Positions 9,581 through 18,128 of a stretch of DNA of 64,000 nt are shown here, one piece after another. How positions within the stretch are numbered: position 1 is the stretch's first letter; the number at the start of each line of letters is the position of its first letter. The translations under genes and the position numbers were made by a program. This DNA comes from Gemmatimonadota bacterium. Its GTDB lineage: Bacteria; Gemmatimonadota; Gemmatimonadetes; Longimicrobiales; Gaopeijiaceae. The stretch covers positions 1 through 64,000 of the forward strand of contig JAOTVA010000001.1 of assembly GCA_029863645.1 (NCBI GenBank), given 5' to 3'. The notes under the pieces were generated by a model that was given only the letters and a program-made list of their open reading frames with translations, had not been told where the DNA came from and did no database searches.

Positions 9581-11539
9581 CTAGTCTTTGAGAGCGTCCA
9601 GAGCCCGCTCGACTTTCTCCCAAGCCTCTGTGGTTCGCTCGATCTCACTCGTGAGCGTGACCCGCTCGGCGACCAAGGCCGTCACCTGCTCCGGCGGGGT
9701 CTCGTCGTAGTAGCCGGGCCTACCGAAGGCGGCCTCGATGTCCGCGACCCGCCGCTCCGCTGTGTCCAAGCATACCATCAGTTCATCGCGACGCCTCTCC
9801 AGCTTCTTGCGCTCCTTGGCGGTGCTCGCCGGTTTCTGCGCGGCTGCGGGTTTCTGAGGGGCCTTCGCGCCCTTCCGCTCTTTGCGCTTCTCTCGCTTCG
9901 CCTTGAGCACGACCCGATCAGCGTCGAGGTGGTCGTCGCCCGAAAAGTGCACGTACTCCTCGTACGTCCCGAGATAGTCCGTAATCCCGTCCGGTTTGAT
10001 CTCCACGATGCGGGTCGCGAGCAGGCTCACGAACCAGCGATCGTGGGAGACCAGGATCAAGGTGCCCTCGAACCGCTTCAGGCCTTCCACGAGCGCCTCG
10101 ATCGCCTCGAGGTCGAGATGGTTCGTCGGCTCGTCCAGGACGAGCACGTTGGGCTGCTCGAGGGCCAGCCGGGCGAAGGCAAGCCGGGCGGCCTCGCCCC
10201 CCGACAGCGCGCTGAGCCGCTTCTCCCCGTCGTCTCCGGAAAAGAGCATCATGCCGAGCTGGCCCCTGACGAAGCCTCGGTCCTTGCCCGGACAGAAACT
10301 CCACAGCCACGCCTCGATGGTCGGGTTCTGGCTCGTTTGAGCCGACTCTTCCAGCTCTTCCCTGATGTCCTGCGCGAAGTATCCGGGATGCGTCTCGTAA
10401 CCCCACGTGGCGCTTCCCTTGTCCGCCTCCAGCCTCCCGACCAAGATCTTGAGCAGCGTCGACTTGCCGATGCCGTTCGGGCCCATGATCGCGATCCGAT
10501 CGCCCCGGCGAATCGAAAGATCGACCCCGTGCAGAACCGTCTTGTCGCCGAAGCTCTTCCGCACCCCATCGATCTCGAGCACATCGCGCCCGCTGGGACG
10601 GCGTTGCTCAAACCGGAACTTGGGGTATCTGCGGGAGCTACCTGGCAGGGCTTCGAGCTCGTTCGCCTTCTTCTCGATGAACCTGAGCTTGCTCTGGGCC
10701 TGGCGAGCCTTGCTCGCCTTCGCCTTGAACCGGTCGACGAAGTCCTGGTGATGAGCGATTTCCCGCTCGCGCTGGCCGATCTCCTTCTCGCGCCGCGCGC
10801 GCTCTGTGGCCTTCTGCTCCAGGAAGCGTGTGTAGTTGCCTCGGTAGGCCGTGACAGTCCCGTAATCCACATCGAGAATGCGGGTGGCCACATTGTCCAG
10901 GAAGCGGTGGTCGTGGGAAATCACCACAGCGGGACCGGAAAAAGCCTCCAGGAACTTCTCCAGCCAGCGGATGGAGAGGATGTCGAGGTGGTTCGTGGGC
11001 TCGTCCAGCAGCAGCGCATCGGGCGACGACGCCAGCACCTGGGCCAACAGCACCCTCAGCTTGAATCCTCCTGAGAGCGTCGAGAGCTGATGTCGGTGGA
11101 GTTCGTCAGGGAGGCCTAGGCCTTCGAGGATCAGCGCCGCTCGGGCCTCGGCGGCGTATCCGTCGTGCATCTGCACGATCTCTTCCAGAACGCCAAACCG
11201 ATCGGCGTCGAAACCGGCTTCCCCGCGGGCCAGCAGGGCCTCCTTTTCGGTCATCGCCTCCCACAGCTCGCGGTTGCCCATCAGGGCCACGCTCAGGATC
11301 TCCTCGTCCTCGTGGAGGAACTGGTCCTGACGCAGGACGCCAAGGCGGCACCCTTTCGGGAGCTGCACCGAGCCTTCCGTCGGCGGCGCCTCGCCGGCGA
11401 GGACGTTCAGCAGCGTCGTCTTCCCGGAACCGTTCGCACCGACGAGCCCATAGCGCTCACCTGGATTGAGCTGGAGCGAGGCGCCCGCGAAGAGCGTTCG
11501 GTCGCCAAACGACATGGCGAGATTGGAGGCGGAGATCAT
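9581..11539 (-). CDS. ABC-F family ATP-binding protein (Uup/EttA-like)
   Basis: Two ATPase domains: GANGSGKTTLLNVLAGE / LSGGFKLRVLLAQVLASSPDALLLDEPTNHLD and GPNGIGKSTLLKILVG / LSGGEAARLAFARLALEQPNVLVLDEPTNHLD; coiled C-terminus. Confidence 0.97.
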   Translation of the reverse strand: MISASNLAMSFGDRTLFAGASLQLNPGERYGLVGANGSGKTTLLNVLAGEAPPTEGSVQLPKGCRLGVLRQDQFLHEDEEILSVALMGNRELWEAMTEKEALLARGEAGFDADRFGVLEEIVQMHDGYAAEARAALILEGLGLPDELHRHQLSTLSGGFKLRVLLAQVLASSPDALLLDEPTNHLDILSIRWLEKFLEAFSGPAVVISHDHRFLDNVATRILDVDYGTVTAYRGNYTRFLEQKATERARREKEIGQREREIAHHQDFVDRFKAKASKARQAQSKLRFIEKKANELEALPGSSRRYPKFRFEQRRPSGRDVLEIDGVRKSFGDKTVLHGVDLSIRRGDRIAIMGPNGIGKSTLLKILVGRLEADKGSATWGYETHPGYFAQDIREELEESAQTSQNPTIEAWLWSFCPGKDRGFVRGQLGMMLFSGDDGEKRLSALSGGEAARLAFARLALEQPNVLVLDEPTNHLDLEAIEALVEGLKRFEGTLILVSHDRWFVSLLATRIVEIKPDGITDYLGTYEEYVHFSGDDHLDADRVVLKAKREKRKERKGAKAPQKPAAAQKPASTAKERKKLERRRDELMVCLDTAERRVADIEAAFGRPGYYDETPPEQVTALVAERVTLTSEIERTTEAWEKVERALDALKD

Positions 11540-11581
11540 GGGGGGAGAATGTAGCGAAGAGTCGCCCGCCTCCGGATCCGC

Positions 11582-12154
11582 TCAGAAGCCACCCACAGAA
11601 ATCGAGCCCGTTACACCGAGGAGATCCGGGCTCACCACAGGCCGTATGGACACGGTGGACCCGCCGGGCCCATGGACCGATAGCGGCTCCCATACCTCGT
11701 GCCTGGTCGCGAGTCCGACGATCACGCCGATCGGCACGCCGATGAGGGCGCCGGCGGCGGTCCCCCATTGGGCGGCCTCGCCCCTCGACGCCGGATGCAG
11801 GAAGCACGCAAGGAAGCCCGTCTCGCGGCAGGGCTTCCATGTGACGGCACCCATAACTCCGCCGATCGCGGCGCCAGCCCCGACGGAGATGAAGAGGTTC
11901 CTCGCGAATCGCCGCTCTGTCCCGAGGCTTCGCTCGAGACTTTCGATCTGATCCCGAGATACGACATGTCCGGAGCGATCCTGCGTCGCGAGGCGTACCT
12001 CTTCTGCCGAGATGGCGGAAACGACCCCGATCACGACGGCACCCTCGGCCTCCCGGAACCGTATTCGGTCGCCAGGGCTCAGCACGGTCTGAGCGTGGCT
12101 CGCGGCGGGAAGGACGGCCCCGAGCAATGTCAGTAGGGTGATCAAGCGGATCAT
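11582..12154 (-). CDS. Hypothetical exported protein with glycine-rich hydrophobic segments
   Basis: Signal peptide MIRLITLLTLLGAVLPAASHAQ; GAGAAIGGVMGAV and AAGALIGVPIGVIVGLA. Confidence 0.6.
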   Translation of the reverse strand: MIRLITLLTLLGAVLPAASHAQTVLSPGDRIRFREAEGAVVIGVVSAISAEEVRLATQDRSGHVVSRDQIESLERSLGTERRFARNLFISVGAGAAIGGVMGAVTWKPCRETGFLACFLHPASRGEAAQWGTAAGALIGVPIGVIVGLATRHEVWEPLSVHGPGGSTVSIRPVVSPDLLGVTGSISVGGF

Positions 12155-12240
12155 GGCTGCCCCCTCGGTTGATGATCTCTTGATGCGTGCCGGAGCTCTT
12201 CCGACACACACCAAGGTCGGGGGCCGCGCCTCCGAGAGAG

Positions 12241-12258
12241 ATACGTCGGGCGACGTAT
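12241..12258. promoter_or_regulatory. 18-bp inverted repeat ATACGTCG-GG-CGACGTAT, candidate operator
   Basis: Perfect 8-bp arms with 2-bp spacer, 87 bp upstream of the start of 11582-12154 (minus). Confidence 0.4.
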
Positions 12259-12397
12259 GAGACCGGCCGTGTGCACGTATGCGGCGCTGCTTTCACATGA
12301 AACACATCGGCTTCAGCAGAACCCTAGAAAGCACTTGAACCCACCCATAAGTCCTGCTTCTTCTTGCTCGGTGATGTGTGATGCATGATGTTACTCC

Positions 12398-12628
12398 ATG
12401 CGCACCACACTGAACATCGACGACGACGTGCTCCGCGCGGCCAAGGAAATCGCGCGGCTCCGAGGCAACACGGCGGGGGCCATCCTGTCCGAGCTCGCTC
12501 GCGAAGGCCTGGAGGGGAAGCGGCAGACCTCCTCGATCGAGGTGCGCAACGGAGTGCCCCTCCTCCCCAGCCGCCCCGGGACGGGGATCGTGACACCGGA
12601 AGCCGTCCGCGACCTCGACGCCCCGTGA
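12398..12628 (+). CDS. VapB-like ribbon-helix-helix antitoxin
   Basis: MRTTLNIDDDVLRAAKEIARLRGNTAGAILSELAREGLEG; immediately upstream of a PIN-domain gene. Confidence 0.85.
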   Translation: MRTTLNIDDDVLRAAKEIARLRGNTAGAILSELAREGLEGKRQTSSIEVRNGVPLLPSRPGTGIVTPEAVRDLDAP

Positions 12629-13098
12629 TCGCGCTCCTCGACGTGGACGTGCTTGTCGCGCTCTTCGACCCCGCACACCTGCACCACGAGCAGGCGCACA
12701 CCTGGTTCGGCGCCAACCGGGGGTCGGGATGGGCCACCTGCCCTATCACCGAGAACGGGTTCGCTCGGGTCGTGTCCCATCCGGGCTACCCGGGGCGCCG
12801 CGTCGCGGTCTCGGACGCCCTCGAGCGACTGGGAACCTTCGCCGAGAGCGACGATCACCACTTCTGGCCGGATTCGACGTCGCTCCGGCGTCGCTCCCGA
12901 GTCGATACGAGTCTTCTGGACGGCCAGGACGGCATCAGGAGCGCCTACTTGCTGCTCCTGGCTGTAGAAAACCAAGGGCGGCTCGCCACATTCGACGCCG
13001 AAGTACCCCTCGGGGCCGTGCCGCAGGCCACCCCGGACCAGGTCGTCGTTCTGGCTACACCGGACTCGGAGGGTCAGGGTTTCGATGGAGCCAAGTAA
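12625..13098 (+). CDS. VapC-like PIN-domain toxin
   Basis: GTG start in a GTGA overlap with vapB; VIALLDVDVLVALFDPAHLHHEQAHTWF, WATCPITENGFARVVS. Confidence 0.85.
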   Translation: MIALLDVDVLVALFDPAHLHHEQAHTWFGANRGSGWATCPITENGFARVVSHPGYPGRRVAVSDALERLGTFAESDDHHFWPDSTSLRRRSRVDTSLLDGQDGIRSAYLLLLAVENQGRLATFDAEVPLGAVPQATPDQVVVLATPDSEGQGFDGAK

Positions 13099-13119
13099 GT
13101 GGTATTTTACCTACTACTT
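13093..13119. promoter_or_regulatory. 27-bp dyad operator AAGTA-N3-GGTA-TTT-TACC-N3-TACTT
   Basis: AAGTA/TACTT and GGTA/TACC are perfect symmetric arm pairs; 16 bp upstream of the Rrf2/NsrR-like ATG and overlapping the vapC stop. Confidence 0.6.
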
Positions 13120-13135
13120 TTGCCAAAAGGGGGCT

Positions 13136-13570
13136 ATGAGACTCACCCGCTTCTCCGATATCGGCCTTCGGGCGCTCATGTACCTCGGCGCACATCGTGG
13201 GCGCCTCGTGCCGACTCAGGAGATCTCGGAACGACTCAACGTCTCCAGGGACCATCTCATGAAGAGCCTCCAGGCCCTCGATGCCATGGGGCTCGTCGCA
13301 GCCACCAGAGGCCGTGGTGGAGGGTTCTCCCTAAGGAGCGAGGGATCGTCGATCCGCCTGGGAGACCTCGTACGGTCCCTCGAGCCGAGCCTCGCCCTCG
13401 CCGAATGCTTCGAGGCCGTGTCCACGTGTCCACTCACGGGCGACTGTCGGCTGTCGGGCGTCCTCGCTGAGGCCCAGCGCGGGTTCTTCGACATCCTGGA
13501 CCGATACACGGTGGGCGACCTGGTGCAGGCGGACAGGCCCCGTCTCGTGCAGCTCGGGGCAGCGTCATGA
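13136..13570 (+). CDS. Rrf2-family transcriptional regulator, NsrR-like
   Basis: MRLTRFSDIGLRALMYLGAHRG..., TRGRGGGFSL, and the Fe-S cysteine pattern ECFEAVSTCPLTGDCRLSGVL. Confidence 0.88.
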   Translation: MRLTRFSDIGLRALMYLGAHRGRLVPTQEISERLNVSRDHLMKSLQALDAMGLVAATRGRGGGFSLRSEGSSIRLGDLVRSLEPSLALAECFEAVSTCPLTGDCRLSGVLAEAQRGFFDILDRYTVGDLVQADRPRLVQLGAAS

Positions 13571-13959
13571 TGCCCCGCATCACGGAACAGGAGATTCGCG
13601 ACCTCGTCTTCGCCTTCTACGAGCGCGTCCGTGAGGACGAGCGTCTCGGGCCGGTGTTCGAGCGCAGCCTCGAGGGGCGGTGGCCAGCCCATCTCGAGAA
13701 GATGTGCGACTTCTGGTCGAGCATCCTGCTGGCAACGGGTCGTTTCCAGGGCGACCCGGTGCGGGCGCACGTCGAGGTGGCTGGAATCCGCCCGGAGCAT
13801 TTCGACCGATGGATCGAGCTATTCGGGCAGACTGCGGCCATCACGCTCCGGCCGGAAACAGCGACGGACATCGTGGGTCGAGCGGCCCGAATTCGGGTCG
13901 CCCTCGAGCATGCAGCCTGCTCCGGGCTTCAAGGGCCGGAGGTGCCCTCGGGGCCCTGA
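13567..13959 (+). CDS. Truncated haemoglobin, group III-like
   Basis: ITEQEIRDLVFAFYERVREDERLGPVFE, KMCDFWSSILLATGRFQGDPVRAHVEV; ATGA overlap with the NsrR-like gene. Confidence 0.82.
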   Translation: MMPRITEQEIRDLVFAFYERVREDERLGPVFERSLEGRWPAHLEKMCDFWSSILLATGRFQGDPVRAHVEVAGIRPEHFDRWIELFGQTAAITLRPETATDIVGRAARIRVALEHAACSGLQGPEVPSGP

Positions 13960-14048
13960 GCGGCTGAAGTAGTCCACGCCACACAGTGCTGTATTTGCTT
14001 CGGCCCCACTTTCGGTATATGTTCGGTTTCCACGCATGGAGAACCCCG

Positions 14049-17000
14049 GTGCCGATCCCCTATGTCGAGTTGCATTGCCATTCCGGCTTCTCCTTCCTGG
14101 ATGGTGCCTCCCATCCAGAGGAGCTGGTGCTGCGCGCGAAGGAGCTCGGCTACCCCGCCCTGGCACTCACGGATCACAACGGGCTCTACGGCTCGATGGA
14201 GTTCGCCCGGGCGGCCCGTGAAGCGAACCTCCAGCCCATCACCGGAGCCGAGGTAACCCTCAGAGAGTGCTTTTCCGGAGTCGAGGAACCAGAAGGGGGA
14301 TATCATGTTACGCTCCTTGCAGAAACACCTCAGGGCTATGCCAATCTGAGCCGTCTCCTGACCGAAGCCCACATGGGATCGGAGCGTACGGACCCCCGGC
14401 TCCCCCTCGATTCGCTGCTCGAGCTCACCGAAGGGCTGATCCTCCTGACGGGATGTCGCAAGAGCCCCGTCGCATCAGCGCTGGACTCCTCGGTGGCCGA
14501 CGCCGAGGCGTTCACAAAACGGCTCGTATCGGCCTTCGGCCCTGGAAACGTCTTCGCGGAGCTGCAAGACAATGCAGTCAAAGGGGATACGGCCCGCAAT
14601 AAGGCGCTTGCGCGCCTCGCGGGCCGTCTTGGGCTCGGCGTCGTCGCCACGGGAAACGTCCACTACCACCGCCCCGAGCGGCACCGGCTCCAGGATGTGC
14701 TCGTCTCGATCCGGAACCGCACGACGCTCGACGGCGCACACGGCGCCAGGAGGGCCAATAGGCTCTTTCACCTGGCTCCACCCTGGGAGATGCGCCATCG
14801 CTTCCAGAGCCGACCTGAAGCGCTCACGAACACGCTCCTGATCGCAGAGCGGTGCGCCGCCTTCGACCTGACGGAGGATCTGGGCTACGAGTTCCCGGAT
14901 TTCCAGGGCTCGGAGCGCGGGAGCGCGCTCGAAACGCTCGCCGCCATCTGTTTGGCGAAGATCAGCGAGCTCTACGAGCCGGGCAGCACCCAGGAGCGCG
15001 ATGCCGAGGAACGGCTCCACACCGAGCTGAGCCTGGTGGACCTACACGGCCTGGCGGGCTTCTTCCTCGTCTACCGCGACATTATGGACCTCGCCACGCA
15101 AGTCGCTCGTGAGGTCAGAGGAGACGCCCCCAGGGCCCGCTCCGGCCTCCCCCCGGGTCGTGGGCGGGGCTCGTCGGTCTCCTCCATCATCTGCTACCTC
15201 ATCGGGCTCTCGCATATCGACCCGGTGAAGAACAACCTGTTTCTGGGCCGTTTTCTCAACGAAGCGCTACGCAGCGTCCCGGACATCGACCTCGATTTCC
15301 CTAGAAACATCCGCGAGCAGCTGATCCTCAGGGTCTACGAGAAGTATGGATCAGAGCACACGGCCCTCGTCTGCACCTTCCCCACCTACCGGCTCAAATC
15401 GGCGGTGCGAGAGATCGGCAAGGCCCTGGAGCTGCCCCTTGGAGAGCTCGAGAAGCTCTCCAAGCTCGCCGAGCACCGTTCGGCCTCAGGTCTCGCGGAC
15501 GAGATCGCCTCGCTGCCCGAATTCAAGGGCCGCGCGGACGCCAGGCTCTGGAGACTCCTGGGTGAGCTGGCCGAGGAGGTCGCGGGGCTGCCCCGCCACA
15601 TCTCCCAGCATGTCGGCGGCATGATCATCTCGAGCCGGCCCCTGGTCGAGATCGTCCCGTTGGAGCCCGCGGCCTGGGAGGGCCGGGTGCTCTGCCAGTG
15701 GGACAAGGACTCGTGCGAGGACGCGGGCTTCATCAAGATCGACTTCCTGGCGCTCGGCATGCTCTCGCTCGTCGAGGACACGGTCGACCTGATCGCCGAG
15801 CGGGCAGGGGCACCCACCGGAGGTGGGTCCGAAGGTGGGGGGGCACCCGCCGGGGGCACCCACCGGGGGCACCCACCGCAGGTGGGTCGGGTCGGGTCGG
15901 ACGCCCCCGACCTGTCGCGCATCGACTTCGAGGACGAGGCGCTCTACGACCGGATCTGCTCGGGGGACACCGTGGGGCTCTTCCAGATCGAGAGCCGCGC
16001 CCAGATCCAGATGCTCCGGCGCACCCGTCCACGGAACCTCGATGACCTTGCCGTGCAGGTCGCGATCGTGCGTCCCGGACCCATCGTGGGAGGCGCCGTG
16101 AACCCCTATGTGCGCCGACGCGAGATGCTGAGAGAAACACCTGATTACCAGATCCCCTATCCTCATCCATTACTTGAAGAAGCACTGGGTGAGACGTTGG
16201 GGGTCATCATCTTCCAGGACCAAGTCCTCAAGGTGTGCCAGGCGCTGGCGAACTTCTCGGACGGCCAGGCGGAGTCGCTCCGGCGGGCCATGAGCCGCAA
16301 GCGCTCGAAGGAGGCGTTGGCTGCCCACTGGGAGGAGTTCCGAGAGGGTGCGACAGCTAATGGTGTCGACGAGACGACGGCCCGGGAAATCTTCGCCCAG
16401 GTGACCGCGTTCTCCGAGTTTGGCTTCCCCAAGTCGCACGCGTCGGCCTTCGCGCTCCTGGCGTACCAGTCGGCCTGGCTCCGTCATTATTACCCGGTCG
16501 AATTCTATGTCGGGCTCTTCAACAACCAACCCATGGGCTTCTACTCACTGGATGCCTTGGGCCGAGACGCCCGCAGGCACGGGCTCAAGACCCTCTTGCC
16601 CGACGTAAATCGAAGTGAGGTGAACTGCACGGCCGAGGGGACCGATCTGCGCATCGGATTGGGCTTCGTGCGCGGGTGGGGCACCGACATCGCCGAAAAG
16701 GTCATCGTGGAGCGTCGGAAGCACGGCGCCTACCGCTCCCTGGCTGACTTCCTCCGTCGTACCCCGGCGGCACTCAAGCGTCCGGCCGTGGAAAACCTCA
16801 TCTGGGTCGGTGGATTCGCGGGATTCGGGCTCACGCGGCGCGAATTGCTCTGGCAGACGGGCCTCTGGTTGGGCCCCGAGACCGACGAAGAGCGCAGCGG
16901 GGGCCGGGAAGACCATGCCCAGACCGAGCTGGCCCTGGAGGACCCCTATGCGGGACTCTCCTTCCCCGACCTCGGGGCCACGGACCGGATGATCGCGGAG

Positions 17001-17600
17001 TATCGGATGCTCCGCTTCTCGGCCGAGCTCCATCCGCTCACGCTTCTCCAGGGGGCGATGCCCTCCGGAACCGTCCAATCCGACCGGCTCCCACACCTCC
17101 GACAAGGCAGCACAGTGCGCGTGGCAGGCCTGGTGACGACGCGTCAGCGGCCTCAGACCGCGAAAGGCTATGTCTTTGTGTTGATGGAGGATGAGAGCGG
17201 TCCCATCAACGTGATCGTGAAGCCTGACATCTACAAACGAGACCGTTCCGCAGTACGGATGGAGCCCTTCCTCACCGTGCGCGGGAAGCTGCAAAAGGAC
17301 GGATCGACACTCAACGTTATCGCCTACGAGGTCGAGGCGTTACGCGTGCCTGGAGCTCCCATGCGCCGGAGGGGCGTGGCACGCACCGAGGTCGGCTCGA
17401 AATCCTATACGACGGCCGGTCGCCGAACTGCCGTCGCGGTCCGCGAGGGCCCCGACGACTCCGAGGACTTCTCCGAGCTGCAGGGATCACTTCCCGATAC
17501 CGGGGAGTATTGGGCCGACCCGGAGCGGACATCGCCCAGTGCGTTTCGCTACCTGACGGCACTCCGGCAGAGTCCACCGGGCATCAAGAGCTTCGGTTAA
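14049..17600 (+). CDS. dnaE2: Error-prone DNA polymerase DnaE2
   Basis: PHP start VELHCHSGFSFLDGASHPEELVLRAKELGYPALALTDHNGLYG; GRGSSVSSIICYLIGLSHIDP; RRAMSRKRSKEA; GFPKSHASAFALLAYQSAWLRHYYPVEFY. GTG at 14049 or ATG at 14019 possible. Confidence 0.95.
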   Translation: MPIPYVELHCHSGFSFLDGASHPEELVLRAKELGYPALALTDHNGLYGSMEFARAAREANLQPITGAEVTLRECFSGVEEPEGGYHVTLLAETPQGYANLSRLLTEAHMGSERTDPRLPLDSLLELTEGLILLTGCRKSPVASALDSSVADAEAFTKRLVSAFGPGNVFAELQDNAVKGDTARNKALARLAGRLGLGVVATGNVHYHRPERHRLQDVLVSIRNRTTLDGAHGARRANRLFHLAPPWEMRHRFQSRPEALTNTLLIAERCAAFDLTEDLGYEFPDFQGSERGSALETLAAICLAKISELYEPGSTQERDAEERLHTELSLVDLHGLAGFFLVYRDIMDLATQVAREVRGDAPRARSGLPPGRGRGSSVSSIICYLIGLSHIDPVKNNLFLGRFLNEALRSVPDIDLDFPRNIREQLILRVYEKYGSEHTALVCTFPTYRLKSAVREIGKALELPLGELEKLSKLAEHRSASGLADEIASLPEFKGRADARLWRLLGELAEEVAGLPRHISQHVGGMIISSRPLVEIVPLEPAAWEGRVLCQWDKDSCEDAGFIKIDFLALGMLSLVEDTVDLIAERAGAPTGGGSEGGGAPAGGTHRGHPPQVGRVGSDAPDLSRIDFEDEALYDRICSGDTVGLFQIESRAQIQMLRRTRPRNLDDLAVQVAIVRPGPIVGGAVNPYVRRREMLRETPDYQIPYPHPLLEEALGETLGVIIFQDQVLKVCQALANFSDGQAESLRRAMSRKRSKEALAAHWEEFREGATANGVDETTAREIFAQVTAFSEFGFPKSHASAFALLAYQSAWLRHYYPVEFYVGLFNNQPMGFYSLDALGRDARRHGLKTLLPDVNRSEVNCTAEGTDLRIGLGFVRGWGTDIAEKVIVERRKHGAYRSLADFLRRTPAALKRPAVENLIWVGGFAGFGLTRRELLWQTGLWLGPETDEERSGGREDHAQTELALEDPYAGLSFPDLGATDRMIAEYRMLRFSAELHPLTLLQGAMPSGTVQSDRLPHLRQGSTVRVAGLVTTRQRPQTAKGYVFVLMEDESGPINVIVKPDIYKRDRSAVRMEPFLTVRGKLQKDGSTLNVIAYEVEALRVPGAPMRRRGVARTEVGSKSYTTAGRRTAVAVREGPDDSEDFSELQGSLPDTGEYWADPERTSPSAFRYLTALRQSPPGIKSFG
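15810..15900. repeat. GC-rich repeat insertion with two 7-3-7 hairpins inside dnaE2
   Basis: ACCCACC-GGA-GGTGGGT (15812-15828) and ACCCACC-GCA-GGTGGGT (15871-15887), plus intervening GGGGGCACCC copies; encodes low-complexity GAPTGGGSEGGGAPAGGTHRGHPP. Confidence 0.8.
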
Positions 17601-17675
17601 AGCCCGAGGCGCAGCCTCGGTATGAAGCCCGCGGCGGAGCCGCGGTATGAAGCCCGCGGCGGAGCCGCGGTATGA
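17601..17675. repeat. Three tandem 25-bp hairpin repeats directly after dnaE2
   Basis: AGC-CCGAGGC-GCA-GCCTCGG-TATGA... then two identical copies of AGCCCGCGGCGGAGCCGCGGTATGA. Confidence 0.95.
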
Positions 17676-17710
17676 AGCTCCACATCTACCTCCGACCGTA
17701 ACGAACTGCC

Positions 17711-18109
17711 ATGAAGAAAGTTACACCGCTCATAACTGTCGATCGCATCGAGCCCTGCCTGCCCTTCTGGACCGAGAAGATGGGGTTCGAGGTGACCGCG
17801 ACGGTTCCCCACGGAGAGGCCCTCGGCTTCGCCATGCTCCACAAGGGCGGCGTCGACCTGATGTACCAGAGCCAGTCGAGCGTGGATGCCGATCTGGGCG
17901 AGTCCGGGGCCCCCGCAGGCCTCGGCCAGGAGATGGCGAGCGGCACCTCGACGCTGTTCATCGAGGTGGAGGGGCTCGATGAGGTCATCGCTGCACTCGG
18001 CGACACCGACGTGCTCGTGCCCCGCCGACAGACCTTCTACGGTATGGACGAGATCTTCGTGCGGCTGCCGTGTGGGACGGTCGTGGGATTCGCGGCCAAA
18101 GCGGAGTAG
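17711..18109 (+). CDS. VOC (glyoxalase/bleomycin-resistance) family protein
   Basis: KVTPLITVDRIEPCLPFWTEKMGFEVTATVPHGEALGFAMLHKGGVDLMYQ; GMDEIFVRLPCGTVVGFA. Confidence 0.85.
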   Translation: MKKVTPLITVDRIEPCLPFWTEKMGFEVTATVPHGEALGFAMLHKGGVDLMYQSQSSVDADLGESGAPAGLGQEMASGTSTLFIEVEGLDEVIAALGDTDVLVPRRQTFYGMDEIFVRLPCGTVVGFAAKAE

Positions 18110-18128
18110 AGCCAGACGTCCGCGGCAG

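Noticed and set aside
9569-11074. 501-aa plus-strand ORF
   Set aside because: Antisense to the ABC-F gene; no recognisable domain.
12289-12304. parS-like sequence GCTTTCACATGAAACA
   Set aside because: 13 of 16 matches to TGTTTCACGTGAAACA, with a mismatch in the central CG of the core; no parAB nearby. Likely chance.
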